DNA from: Pseudomonadota bacterium
Lineage (GTDB): Bacteria; Myxococcota; Myxococcia; Myxococcales; Myxococcaceae
Length of the DNA stretch: 64,000 nt
NCBI GenBank assembly: GCA_023426545.1
Contig: JAFAAN010000175.1
Span: 124,001-188,000 of the forward strand
Direction of reading: 5' to 3'
Shown here one piece after another: positions 26,753-38,300 of the stretch (position 1 is the first letter of the stretch; each line of letters opens with the position of its first letter). The notes below the pieces were generated by a model. That model did not search any database and had not been told where the DNA came from. It was given only the letters and a program-made list of their open reading frames with translations. The translations under genes were made by a program, and so were the position numbers.

Positions 26753-29700
26753 CTGGTGAGCGCGCTCTCCAGCTCCTGGTCGATGAGGGATGTCAGCTCC
26801 TGCTCCGACAACCCTTGGATCTCCGCGGTGAGCGCGCCCTGCGCCTCCCGCGATGCTTCCTGCTTCACCTGGACTTCGCCCCCCACGCCCAGCTCCTCGC
26901 CAAGGTGCGCGACGAGGCCGTTCACGGTGGGGAAGTCGAAAATCAGCGTCGAGCGCAGGCTCCGCCCGAGACTGCTCGCGAGGCGGTTCCGGATCTCGAT
27001 GGCCAGCAGCGAGTCGACGCCCAGCTCGAACAACCGCTCGCTTCCCGCCAGCTTCTCCGTCTCCGGAAGGCCCAGCGTCGCCGCGACCTGCGCCGACACA
27101 TGCTGTCGCAGCAGCTCCAGCTGGCGGTTCGGCGGCGCCGCGTCCAACTGCTCCCGGAAGACCGGCGCCTGTGACCGCGCCGGCGCTCCGCCCATGAAGG
27201 CCTGGACGAGCGACTGGCGCGCGAGCCCTGGGAGCTGCTCCGCGAGGCGCGCCCAGTCCACGGGGAAGACGCCGAGCTGAACCTGACCGCTGCCCAGCAG
27301 CCGGTCGAGCACGCCCAGCCCCTGCTCCACCGGAATGGCGCCAAAGCCCTGCGCCCCGGGGCGTACCGTGGCCCCGCGCTCCAGGCGCGCGGCCATGCCC
27401 GTCTCCGCCCAGGAGCCCCAGTTGATGGTCAGGGCGGGCCTGCCTTCCGCGTGGCGCAGGTGCGCCAGCGCATCGAGGAAGGCGTTCGCGGCGACGTAGT
27501 TCGACTGCCCTGGCGAGCCGATAAGCGAAGCGGCTGAGGAGAAGCAGACGAAGAAGTCCAGCGCCATGCCCGCGCTGAGCGCGTGCAGGTTCCAGGCGCC
27601 CTGGAGCTTCGGGGCCAGCACCGCCCTGAACTGCTCGGCGCTCTGATTCAGGAGCGTTCCATCCCGCAGGACGCCAGCGGAGTGGAAGATGCCGCGCACG
27701 GGCGGCGCGCTCCGCAGGCTCTCGAAGAGCGCCGCCACGGCGTCATGTGAGGTGACGTCCACCTGCGCGACGCGCACCTCGACGCCCCGGGCCTCCAGCG
27801 CGTCGAGCTGCGCACGCGATTCGGCGGAGGGCCCGCTCCGTCCCATCAGCACGAGGTGCCGGGCGCCCTTGTCCGCCAGCCAGAGGGCGACCCGCAGCCC
27901 CAGGCCCCCCAGCCCTCCCGCGACGAGATACGTGGCGTCGCCCACGACCACGGGCTTCTTGCCCTGCGATGCCCGCAGACGCGCGCGTTCGAGCCGGGCG
28001 GTGAACAGCCCTCCCTCGCGGATGGCCGCGCTGGACTCCGCGTCGGGCAGCGACAACGCGCGCATGAACGTGTCCAGGTCCTCCGTCCCGGGCTGCGCCG
28101 GCAGGTCGATGCGGAGGCACCGCAGGTCCGGCAGCTCCGTCGCCACCGCCTGCCCGAATCCCCACAGCGGCGCCTGGGCAACACGCGCGCCCTGCGCATC
28201 CATGGAGAGGCACTGCGTGCCGCGCGTGACCAGGACCAGCCTGGGCATGGCCCCCGTGCTCCGGGCCAGGGCCTGCGTCAGGAGCAGCGCGCCCAGGCAC
28301 CCGGATACCTGCGCCGCCTCCAACCGGGCCAGCGTGTCCGCTCCAGAGGGACCTTCATCGAGCCCCCAGAAGTACAGCACGCCTGATGGCGGCTCACGCT
28401 CCCACGATTGGACGAGGCGCGCGAAGTCGTCCGTGGACTCCGGGTTGATGCGGAAGCCTTCCGGGCCGTCGTCGCTGAACGTCTCGCCCTTGCGCACCAC
28501 GGTGCAGCGCTCGCCGCGCTGGGAGAGCGCCCGCGCGACCTCCGAGCCAAAGCCGCCGTCCTCGGAGAAGACGACCCAGTGCCGCCCAGGCGCGCGTCCC
28601 TCCTCCGTGACGGTGCGTGACGCCCAGGCGATGCGGTACAGCCAATCCTGGAAGTCCCCCTCCAGGCCGCGCAGCAGCACGTCCCGCTCGGCCTTTCGCA
28701 CCGAGAACCCGGAGAGGACGGCCACCACCCTCCCGTCGTCGGCGCAGAGGGTGAGGTCCGAAGCGGGCCCCCCCGCCTCCGGCTGCTGCACCGCATGGGT
28801 CCAGACGCGCTCCGGCAGGGCCCCGTACAGGTCAAGCTTCCGCATCGCCACCGGGAGGTGCAGCGCATCGTCGGCATTGAGCTGCGTCACCGCCGCGGCC
28901 GTTCGGAGGCAGCCATCGAACAAGGCGGGATGGACGCGGTAGTGCCCGCTCCGGTCCTCCACCTGGCTGAAGGACAGCGCTGCTCCCGGCCCCCGATGGA
29001 GCGACGTCAGCACCCGCAGCGATGGCCCATAGTCGAGCCCATGCTGGGTGAAGACAGAGGCGAGCGCGTCGATGGAGACCGGCGTGGAGCAGTGCTGCCG
29101 CCACGCCTCCCTATCCGCTGGAGGGGGCGGCGCGCGCAGCACGGACACACGGCACGTCACGTGGGTGACCCACGACGCACGCGCGGCGGCGCCCTCATCC
29201 TGGCCGGCCTCGCCCCGGCTCATCACCGTACACGCGAGGACGTCCTCCCCCTGGCGCTCCACCAGCGTCTGGACGACGCGCGACTGCTGCTCGGGCAAGA
29301 CGAGCGGCTGGAGCAACGACAAGTCCTCCAGGCGAAGCGACTCCGTTGCGAGCACCTGCGCCGCGGCCGACGCCACCATCTCCACGTACGCCGCGGCAGG
29401 CACCACGGCCTTTCCGTACACCCGGTGGTCCGACACGAAGGGCACGGTCCCCGCCGACAGCTCGCTGCTGAAGACCGTGGCCCCTTCCTTCAGCGCCGGG
29501 GACTCCAGGCGTTGGCCCAGCAAGGGATGCACCGACGCGCGCCGCGACTGCCGCATCCACGGCGCGGGGACGTCCAGCCAGTGCCGCTGCCGCTCGAAGG
29601 GATAGGTGGGCAGGGACTTGCGGACACGCCCATAGCCCGAGTCGAAGCTCGCCCAGTCCACGTTGCCACCGCGCACGTGGAGCTCGGCCAGCGCGCGCAG

Positions 29701-32301
29701 CAGGCCCGCCCACGCCGAGCGGCGCGGGTGCAGCGTCTCCAGCCACAGGGCCTCCTCGCCCGCCACGACGTCCCGCGCGAAGCCGGACAGGGACGGCTTG
29801 GGGCCGAGCTCCAGGAACACGCGCACGCCGCGCTGGAGCAGCGTCTGGACGCCCTCCGCGAAGCACACGGGCTGGAGGATGTGGCGGGACCAGTAGCCGG
29901 GCTGGGTGATGGCCTCGCCCACCTCGCGACCGTCGAGGTTCGAGATGAGCGGGACCTTCGGCGGCTGGAGTGGCACGCGCGCAACGGCCCGCTCGAACTC
30001 CGCCACCATGGGCTGCATCAGCGGCGAGTGGAACGCGTGCGACACGTTCAAGCGCCGGCTCTCGATGCCTTCGGCCGCCAACGACTGGGCAATTGCCTCG
30101 ATGGATGCCGTGGCTCCCGAGACAACGGTGTTTCGTGGGCCGTTGATGGCCGCCACGCTCACCTGTCCGTGCCCGGAGAGGAACGGCTCCACGCGGGCCC
30201 GGCCGGCGAACACGGCCAGCATCGCGCCGCGCTCGGGCAGGGCTTGCATCAGCCGAGCACGCTCGGCCACCAGCGGGAGCCCCGCCTCCGGCGCCATGAC
30301 CCCGGCGAAGATGGCCGCCGAGAGCTCGCCCACGCTGTGCCCCAGGACCGCTTCCGCACGCACGCCCCAGGCTTGCAGCAGGTTCGCCAGGGCCAGCTCC
30401 AGCGCTACCAGCGCGGGCTGGGTGTACCGCGTCTCACTCAGGATGCCGCCCGGGTCCTCGAAGAGCACCTCCGTCAGCGGACGCTCCAGGCACGGCTTCA
30501 GGAGCTCCTCGAAGCGGAGCAGCTCACGACGGAAGACAGGCTGGGTGTCGAACAGCTCCAGGCCCATGCCCACGTACTGCGCCCCCTGCCCTGTGAAGAG
30601 GAAGGCGACCCGTGGCGCTTCATCCGGCCTCCGCCCCTCCACGCACGTCCCCGGAGCCACGGGCGCGGCGCGGCTGAACGCGCCGAGGGCTTCCGCCAGG
30701 GCCTCCGACGTCGGGGCCACGAACGCCGCGCGCTCCTCCATGGCGGCGCGGCCGGTATTCACCGTGTGGCACACATCGGCCAGCGTGCCCGCCCCGGGAG
30801 TCGACACCACCTCCGAGAGCGCCCCCGCGAGCCGGCGCAGGCTGCCAGGAGACCGGGCAGAGAGCGCCAGGACGTGCAGCGGGCGCTCCGCGTCGCGAGC
30901 CGGCACACGGGGCGCAGGCGCGGACTCGAGGATGACGTGCGCGTTGGTGCCCGAGAACCCGAACGAGCTCACGGCCGCGAAGCGCGGTGCGTCCGCCCGC
31001 CAGGGCCTGCGCACCGTCGGCACTTCGATGGAGAGTTGCTGCCAGTCCACGTGCGGCGAGGGCGTGCTCAGGTGCAGGTGAGGAGGCACTTCCTCGTTCG
31101 CCAGACACAGCGCTGACTTGATCAACCCCGCGATGCCCGAGGCCCCTTCGAGGTGCCCCATGTTCGTCTTCACGGAGCCGGCCATCAGCGGCTGCTGGCG
31201 TCCCGTCCCGGCGCAGTAGACCGAGGCGAGCGCCTCCAGCTCGATGGGGTCGCCCAACGGCGTCCCCGTCCCATGGGCCTCGACGTAACCCACCTGCGCC
31301 GCGTCCACCCTGGCGTCGCTCAGGGCATCGCGGATGACGCGCTGCTGTGCGAGCCCGTTCGGGACGGTGAGGCCGCTGGTCCTGCCATCCTGATTGACCG
31401 CCGAGCCCCGAATCACCGCGACGATGGGGTCCCCGTCCGCGAGCGCATCCGACAGGCGTCGCAGGAAGATCAGGCCACACCCTTCCCCTCGGCCAATGCC
31501 GTTGGCCGAGGCGTCGAACGTCTTGCAGCGCCCGTCCGGCGACAGCATGTGCGTACGCGACTCGATCAACGTCGCCACTGGCGAGAGGATGAGGTTCGCG
31601 CCGCCCGCGAGGGCGAAGTCGCACTCGCGCTGACGCAGACTGCGGATGGCGAGGTGGACCGAGACGAGTGACGAGGAGCAGGCGGTGTCGACGGTGAGGC
31701 TGGGGCCCTGGAAACCGAAGGTGTACGACAGGCGTCCCGCCGCGACGCTCGCGCTATTCCCCGCCCCCGTGTGCGCGTCGATGAGCTCTGGAGACTGGGT
31801 GGCGATCTGGGTGTAGTCCTGCCCCATCAGGCCGACGAAGACGCCCGTCCTCGTGCCGTTGAGGCCAGCCGGGTTCCGGCCGGAGCGCTCCACCGCCTCC
31901 CACGCCACCTCCAGCAACAGGCGGTGCTGTGGATCCATCCGCGCCGCCTCACGCGGAGAGATGCCGAAGAAGCGGGGCTCGAACTGGTCGATGTCCCGGA
32001 GGAAGCTGCCATGCCGCGTGTAGATGCCTCCCGGGTGGTCCGGGTCGGGGTGGAAGAAGCTGTCCGCGTTCCACCTGTCGGCGGGGACCTCCGAGACGGT
32101 GTCCGTCCCGTCCAGGAGCATGCGCCAGTAGCCCGCGGGGTCGCTGGCCCCACCCGGGAAGCGGCACCCCACCCCCACGATGGCGATGGCGCCGTGCCGC
32201 TCCAGCTCATGTGCGTCGAGCTTGGACTGCGCCTCCTGCAACTTCAGGAGCGCGCGCTTCATCAGCTCGCCGTAGCTCGTCTCACTTCCTTGCGCTGACA
32301 T
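26749..32301 (-). CDS. PKS module KS-AT-DH-KR-ACP
   Basis: The product has 1850 residues. N-terminal coiled-coil docking segment 1-35; KS about 38-465 with Cys208, His343 and His383; AT about 565-860 with Ser656 in GHSVGE and HAFH at 755-758 (malonyl type); DH about 920-1205 with His959 in HRVYGKAVVP and Asp1129, but the usual DxxxQ/H reads DGCLR, so the helper residue is Arg; KR about 1455-1630 with LVAGGLGGLG (Ala for the common Thr) and Tyr1602 in NYVAANAF; ACP with Ser1764 in GVDSLL; C-terminal acidic docking helices ending SALTR. It likely adds one double bond to the polyene. It starts 9 bp after the hybrid gene and overlaps the next gene by ATGA. Confidence 0.97.
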   Translation of the reverse strand: MSAQGSETSYGELMKRALLKLQEAQSKLDAHELERHGAIAIVGVGCRFPGGASDPAGYWRMLLDGTDTVSEVPADRWNADSFFHPDPDHPGGIYTRHGSFLRDIDQFEPRFFGISPREAARMDPQHRLLLEVAWEAVERSGRNPAGLNGTRTGVFVGLMGQDYTQIATQSPELIDAHTGAGNSASVAAGRLSYTFGFQGPSLTVDTACSSSLVSVHLAIRSLRQRECDFALAGGANLILSPVATLIESRTHMLSPDGRCKTFDASANGIGRGEGCGLIFLRRLSDALADGDPIVAVIRGSAVNQDGRTSGLTVPNGLAQQRVIRDALSDARVDAAQVGYVEAHGTGTPLGDPIELEALASVYCAGTGRQQPLMAGSVKTNMGHLEGASGIAGLIKSALCLANEEVPPHLHLSTPSPHVDWQQLSIEVPTVRRPWRADAPRFAAVSSFGFSGTNAHVILESAPAPRVPARDAERPLHVLALSARSPGSLRRLAGALSEVVSTPGAGTLADVCHTVNTGRAAMEERAAFVAPTSEALAEALGAFSRAAPVAPGTCVEGRRPDEAPRVAFLFTGQGAQYVGMGLELFDTQPVFRRELLRFEELLKPCLERPLTEVLFEDPGGILSETRYTQPALVALELALANLLQAWGVRAEAVLGHSVGELSAAIFAGVMAPEAGLPLVAERARLMQALPERGAMLAVFAGRARVEPFLSGHGQVSVAAINGPRNTVVSGATASIEAIAQSLAAEGIESRRLNVSHAFHSPLMQPMVAEFERAVARVPLQPPKVPLISNLDGREVGEAITQPGYWSRHILQPVCFAEGVQTLLQRGVRVFLELGPKPSLSGFARDVVAGEEALWLETLHPRRSAWAGLLRALAELHVRGGNVDWASFDSGYGRVRKSLPTYPFERQRHWLDVPAPWMRQSRRASVHPLLGQRLESPALKEGATVFSSELSAGTVPFVSDHRVYGKAVVPAAAYVEMVASAAAQVLATESLRLEDLSLLQPLVLPEQQSRVVQTLVERQGEDVLACTVMSRGEAGQDEGAAARASWVTHVTCRVSVLRAPPPPADREAWRQHCSTPVSIDALASVFTQHGLDYGPSLRVLTSLHRGPGAALSFSQVEDRSGHYRVHPALFDGCLRTAAAVTQLNADDALHLPVAMRKLDLYGALPERVWTHAVQQPEAGGPASDLTLCADDGRVVAVLSGFSVRKAERDVLLRGLEGDFQDWLYRIAWASRTVTEEGRAPGRHWVVFSEDGGFGSEVARALSQRGERCTVVRKGETFSDDGPEGFRINPESTDDFARLVQSWEREPPSGVLYFWGLDEGPSGADTLARLEAAQVSGCLGALLLTQALARSTGAMPRLVLVTRGTQCLSMDAQGARVAQAPLWGFGQAVATELPDLRCLRIDLPAQPGTEDLDTFMRALSLPDAESSAAIREGGLFTARLERARLRASQGKKPVVVGDATYLVAGGLGGLGLRVALWLADKGARHLVLMGRSGPSAESRAQLDALEARGVEVRVAQVDVTSHDAVAALFESLRSAPPVRGIFHSAGVLRDGTLLNQSAEQFRAVLAPKLQGAWNLHALSAGMALDFFVCFSSAASLIGSPGQSNYVAANAFLDALAHLRHAEGRPALTINWGSWAETGMAARLERGATVRPGAQGFGAIPVEQGLGVLDRLLGSGQVQLGVFPVDWARLAEQLPGLARQSLVQAFMGGAPARSQAPVFREQLDAAPPNRQLELLRQHVSAQVAATLGLPETEKLAGSERLFELGVDSLLAIEIRNRLASSLGRSLRSTLIFDFPTVNGLVAHLGEELGVGGEVQVKQEASREAQGALTAEIQGLSEQELTSLIDQELESALTR

Positions 32302-32310
32302 CGATCCGTC

Positions 32311-35300
32311 CTAGTTCATCTTCGACAGCTGCTCGGAGAGCAGGTGCGCGAGGTTTGCGTCCGCCAGACCATCGAGAGGGCTCTCGCCCGCGTCGCGCTC
32401 CGCCGAGCTGGCGCGCTCCTCCTCCGTGAACTCCAGGGGGATGAACGCCTCCATGAGCTGCGTCGCGAGCTTCTCGGCCGTCGGGTAGTTGAAGACGAGC
32501 GTCGCTGGCAGTGACACGCCCAGGCCGCTCTGGAGCCGGTTCTTGAGCTGGAGCGCCGCGAGCGAGTCGATGCCGAGCTCGTGGAAGCCGCGCTCCGGGT
32601 CAATGGACGCGCTGGTGCCCGCGCCCCGCATCCAGGCCACCTGCTCGCGCACGTAGTCCATCACCAGTTGCCGGCGCCGGGAGACAGGCGCGGTCGCGAG
32701 CGTCTCCAGGAGCGCCGCCCGCTTCTCCGCTGGCGCGCCCCCTGTCCGGGCGCGCAGGTCCGCGTCATAGGGCGTGGACCGGCCGCTTCCGAACACCGAC
32801 CAGTCGATGGCGGCCACGCCGACCTGCGGGAGGCGAGACGTGAGCAACAGCTCCAGGGCCCGCAGGCCCTGCTCCTGCGGAAGCGTGCCGAACCCCGGTG
32901 TGCGCGCCCCGTCGCTGACCGTCATCTGCGCGCCCGCGTCGCCGGCCCAGATGCCCCAGTTGATGCTCAGCCCTGGCAGGCCCAGCGCGCGACGGTGGTG
33001 CGCCAGCGCATCCTCGAAGGCGTTCGCCGCGCAGTGGTTCGACTGCCCCGCCGACCCCACCAGCGAGGCCACCGACGAGAACAGCACGAAGTGGTCCAGC
33101 GGCAGGCCCACCGTCAGGCGGTGCAGGTTCCACGCCCCCAGCATCTTCGGCCGCAGCACCGTCTCGAAGCGCTCCCAGCGCTGCTGCCGCAGCACACCGT
33201 CATCGAGCACCCCCGCCGAATGGAACACGCCCCCCAGCGGCGCCATGTCCCGCGCCACCTCTTGCAGCAGCGCCCTGAGCGCCTCGGCGTCCCCGAGGTC
33301 GACCTGCCGGTATTCGACCCGGACGCCCTGCTGACGCAGGCGATCCAGACGCTCGGCGGCGTGAGCGCCCACCTGTGCCCGGCCCGTCAGAACCAGGGTG
33401 CGCGCACCGCGGCTCGCCAGCAACTCCGCCGTCAGGAGCCCCAGGCGTCCGAGCCCGCCCGCCACCAGATAGCTGCGGTCCGGCCGCAGCACCTCGCCCC
33501 GCTCCGCTGGCGAAGCCGCCAGCCCGCGAGACTCGGCGCGCCGGAGCCGGGCGACGTACCGCCCGTCCCGATAGGCCACCTGGTTGTCCGCCACCACCGA
33601 GCTCAGGCGCAGCTCTCGCGCGAGCAGCTCCGCCTGAGCCTCCGGCGCGCCCTGGGGATCGAGGTCGACACACCGGCAGTCCAGCTCGGACGCCTCGATG
33701 GCCAGCGGGCGCGCCATTCCCCAGAGCAGCGATTGCACGAGCCCCGGCAACGGCGCTCCTGGCTTCACTGGCTGCGCGCCGCGAGACACCAGCCACACCG
33801 CGCTGGCGTAGCCGCGGCCCAGCAGGAACTGGAGCAGCTCCAGCGCGGCGCCACCGCCCTTCCGTGCGGCCTCTCCCACGCCGTGCACGTCCAGCGTCTC
33901 CACATCCGGCCCTTCGGCGCCCCACAGCAGGACGACGTCGGACAGGTCCCCCGGGAGCGGGAGTGCCGCCAGCCCTTCGGAGAGCGATTCGGGCAGCTCG
34001 AAGGTGCGCGCATCGACCTGACGGTGCGCCGTCCCGCGGAACGCGACGACGCAGGTCCTCCCCTCTCGCTCCAGCGACCGGGCGAGCGCCTCTCCCACGC
34101 CAGCGCGGTCCGCGAGGATCAAGCACGCGCCGCTCTGAGTGCCCTGCCCCTCCAGCGCCAGCGCCTCCCACCTGCGCTCATAGAGCCACTCGTCCAGCGA
34201 CGCGGAGACGGTCGCGCGCAGGGCCTCACGGCTGGTGCGCTGAAGCTCCAGCCCGAGCACCCGCGCCCGCAGCGTCCCGTCGCCGCCCATGATGCGCACA
34301 TCCGCGCGAAGCCGCTTCCGCGACGCGTCGGTCGGCTGCACCACCGCGTGGCTCCAGACGCCGTCGTCGATGTCCCCCAGCAACGCGAGGCGGCCGATAT
34401 GCACGGGCACATAGAGTTCGGAGCCGTCCAGGTCTGGGTAGGCACCGCCCACCACCTGGAGGCAGGCGTCCAGGAGCGCGGGGTGCGCGAGGTACGCCCC
34501 GCCGCCGCTGAGGCCGTCAGGCCGCTCGACGCGCGCCAGCACCTGCTCACCCTCCTGCCGAAGCTCGGTGATGCCCTGGAACTCAGGGCCGAAGTCGACG
34601 CCCGCGCTCCGGGCTCGGCCGTAGTAGTCCTCGACGGACTGGGTGACGTTCAGTGCCGTCAGCACCTGCTCCAGCGCAGGCGCCTCGTCAGGCCGCGCTT
34701 CGTCCGCGAGGACGGCGAGCGCGGCGGTCGCATGCAGCTCCCACGCGGCGTCGGCGCCATCACCCGCGCGGCTGAAGATGCGCAGGGTGGCGCGCCCATC
34801 CCCCTCGCGCTGCACGGCGCATTGCACCTTCCGCTCCGCGTCCTTGGGGAAGGTCATCGCGTTGAGGATGGCCAGGTCCGCCAGCTCCAGCGCGCGGGTG
34901 CCCAGCAAACGATTACCTACGGCCAGCGCCATCTCCACGTAGGCCGTCGCTGGGAGCGTGGGCGTTCCGAAGACGCGGTGCTGTCCCAGGAAGCCCAGCG
35001 AGGAAGGCCCGAGCACCGCCTCGAAGAGCAGCTCTCCCGCGTCGAGCACCGCCAGCGGCACCCGCGCGCCGATGAGCGGGTGCTCCGAACGGAGCGTGGT
35101 CCTGGCGCCAGGACGCTGAAGCCCAGCGCCCTCCTCCCAGTAGCGCTGCCGCTGGAAGGCGTAGGTCGGAACCTGCACCTTGCGCCTCGGGTAGCCCGCG
35201 TCGACGGCGGCCCAGTCCACCGGCGCGCCGCGGACGTACAGCGCGGACAGGCTCTCCAGCATCTGCCGCCAGCCACCGTCATCCGCGCGCAGGCTGGGCA

Positions 35301-38300
35301 GCCACGTGCCCATGCCTTCGGGCACCGAGCGCGCCGCCATGCCGAGCAGCGTCGCCTTCGGCCCCACCTCGACGAAGGCCCGCGCCCCGTCGCGGTAGAT
35401 CGTCTCCACACCCCTGGCGAACTGCACCGGGTTGCGGAGCTGGCTGCACCAGTACTCCGGCGTGCAGAGGTCCTCCGAGATGAGCTCTCCCGTCATGCCG
35501 GAGACCATCGGAATCGACGGCGGCGCGTAGCGCAGCGTCGACGCGACGGCCCGGAACTCGGGGAGGATGGCCTCCATCATCACCGAGTGCGCGGCGCGTG
35601 GAATGTTCAGCCGCTTGACCTTGTAGCCGCGGCCCTCCAGCGCGGCGCCAATCTCTTCGATTTCAGCGGGGATGCCGGAGATGACGACGTTGTCCGGCCC
35701 GTTGACGGCCGCGATGGAGCTGGCCCAGCCCCCCTGCGCCAGGAAGTCGCGCAGCTCTGGCTCCGATGCGGAGACCGCGATGTTGCCGCCCTCGGGGAGC
35801 TGCTGAATCAGCCGCCCCCGGTGCACCGCCAGCTTCAGGCCGTCCTCGACGCTGAACACCCCCGCGATGCACGCGGCGGCCAGCTCCCCCGTGCTGTGTC
35901 CGAGCAGCACGTCCGGCTGGATGCCCCAGGACATCCACAGCTCGGCCAGCGCGTACTCCAGCACGAAGACCACCGGCTGCGCGTAGTCGAGCTGATCGAT
36001 GGGCGACGCCTCCCCCGGCTCCGCGTAGAGGACGGAGACCAGCGAGCGGTCCCAGTACTCGCGCAGGAGCTGGTCGAACGCGTCGATGCGGCGGCGGAAG
36101 CCCGGGTGCGTCTGGTACAGCTCGCGCGCGGCCCCGACATACTGGGAGCCCTGGCCGGAGAACAGGAACGCGACCTTCAACGCCTGCTTCGCGTCCGCCG
36201 TCCCCTGCATGAGGCCGGGGTGCTCCTCCCGCCGCTCCGCGGCGCCCAGGACCTCCGCCACCTGCGACGCGTCCGCGCCCACCACCGCGAGCCGATGGTC
36301 GAACGCCACCCGCCCGGTGTTCGCGGAGAAGCACACGTCCGCGAGCGAGGCGCCCGGCGCTTCGAGCACCGCCCGGTACCGGCCCGCGAGCTCGCGCAGC
36401 GCCTCCGGATTCCTCGCGGAGAGCGTCAGCACATGCCGCGAGCGGTCCGGCAGCGCCGCGCTCGACTCCACCGTCACCTGCCGCGGCGCCTCCTCCAGCA
36501 CCAGGTGGGCGTTGGTTCCGCCGATTCCAAAGGAGCTGAGCCCCGCGCGCAGGGTGCCGCCCGGCGCGGTCCACGGACGGGCCTTGTCCACGACGTAGAA
36601 GGGCGTCCGGTGAAGCTCCAGCCGGGGGTTCGGCGTCTCGTAGTGGAGCGTCGCAGGCAGCGTGCGGTGCTGGAGGGCCAGCACGACCTTGATGAGGCCT
36701 GCGACGCCCGCGGCGCTGTCGAGGTGGCCGATATTGCCCTTCACCGAGCCGATGCCGCACGACTGCGCCGCGACGCCCCCGCCGAAGGCCTCGGTCAGCG
36801 CGGCGACCTCGATGGGGTCTCCTATCAACGTCCCCGTGCCGTGGGCCTCGACGTAGGAGATGGTCCGAGGGTCCACCTTCGCGTGCTGATACGCGCGGCG
36901 GACCACGTCCGTCTGTCCATCGACACCGGGCGCCATGAACCCGACCTTGCGGTGTCCATCGTTGTTGATGGCCGAGCCCTTGATGACCGCGAGCACCCGG
37001 TCTCCATCCGCCAGCGCCCGGCTCAAGCGCTTGAGGACCACGACGCCCGCGCCACTCCCCGGAATCGTGCCGTTGGCCTTGGCGTCGAAGGGACGGCAGT
37101 GACCGTCGCGCGAGAAGACGCTGCCCTCTTCGTAGAGGTAGCCCACGCGGTGGGGCACCTTGATGGCGATGCCTCCCGCGAGCGCCAGGTCGCAGCTCCC
37201 GTCCCGCAGCGCCGCGCACGCGGCGGACACCGCGACCAGGGACGTCGAGCAGGCCGTCTGCAGGTTCACGCTGGGCCCGCGCAGGTCGAGCTTGTAGGAG
37301 ACCTGCGTCGCCAGGAAGTCCTTGTCCTGGGCCATCAGGTCCTGGAAGAAGCCAATCGGCCGCGTCAGGTCCGGGTACGGATAGCGGTAGTGGCTGACGC
37401 TCTTGCCGGCATACACCCCGACGAGGCCGTTGCTGCCGGAGGGCGGATAGCCCGCGTCCTCCAGCGCCTCCCAGGCGCACTCCAGGAACACGCGTTGCTG
37501 CGGGTCCAGCGCGCGGGCCTCGCGAGGCGTGAGGGAGAAGAACTCCGCGTCGAACGCGTCGAAGCCGTCCATCACCGCCGACGCACGGACGTACGCCGGG
37601 TCGTGGAAGGCCTCCGGGCTCACCCCCGCCGCCAGCAGCTCGTCGTCGGTGAAGGAGTCCACCGACTCGATGCCCTGCATCAGGTTGTGCCAGAACGCCT
37701 CGGGGTTCGCGGCTCCCGGGAAGCGGCAGCTCATGCCGATGATGGCGATGTCCTGCTCCTCGGACTCCTGCGTCCGGGGCGACTCTTCCCGAGGCGCGAG
37801 CGCCGCCTCCGGCTTCACGTCACCTCCCGCCGCGGCAATCCTGGCGGCAAGGGCCTTGACGGTCGGCTTGCCGAACATGTCGGTGACCGGAATCGAAATC
37901 CCCAGCTTCTCCTTGAGCTGGAGGTGCAGCTTGATGAGGTGCACCGAGTTGGCGCCGAGCTCGAAGAAGTTCCGGTCCGGGTGGACGTCGGAGACGCCGA
38001 GCACCTCGGCCACCGTCCGCGCGAGCGACTGCTGGAGCGCCTGCGCTTCACGCCCGGCGTGGACCGGAGCGGACGGCTTGCGCGCCTCGTTGGCCGCGGG
38101 CACGGTGACCTGGTCCGGGTTCGGCAGCGACCGGCGATCCACCTTGGCGTTCCGGGTCAGCGGGAGCGCCTCCAGCACGACGTAGGTCGCCGGCACCAGG
38201 TGCTCGGGCAGCTTGCGCGACAGGAACTCGCGAACGTGCAGGGTATCCACACCCCGCGCCCGGTCCGAGGGAACGACATACGCGACGAGCCGCTTCTCGT

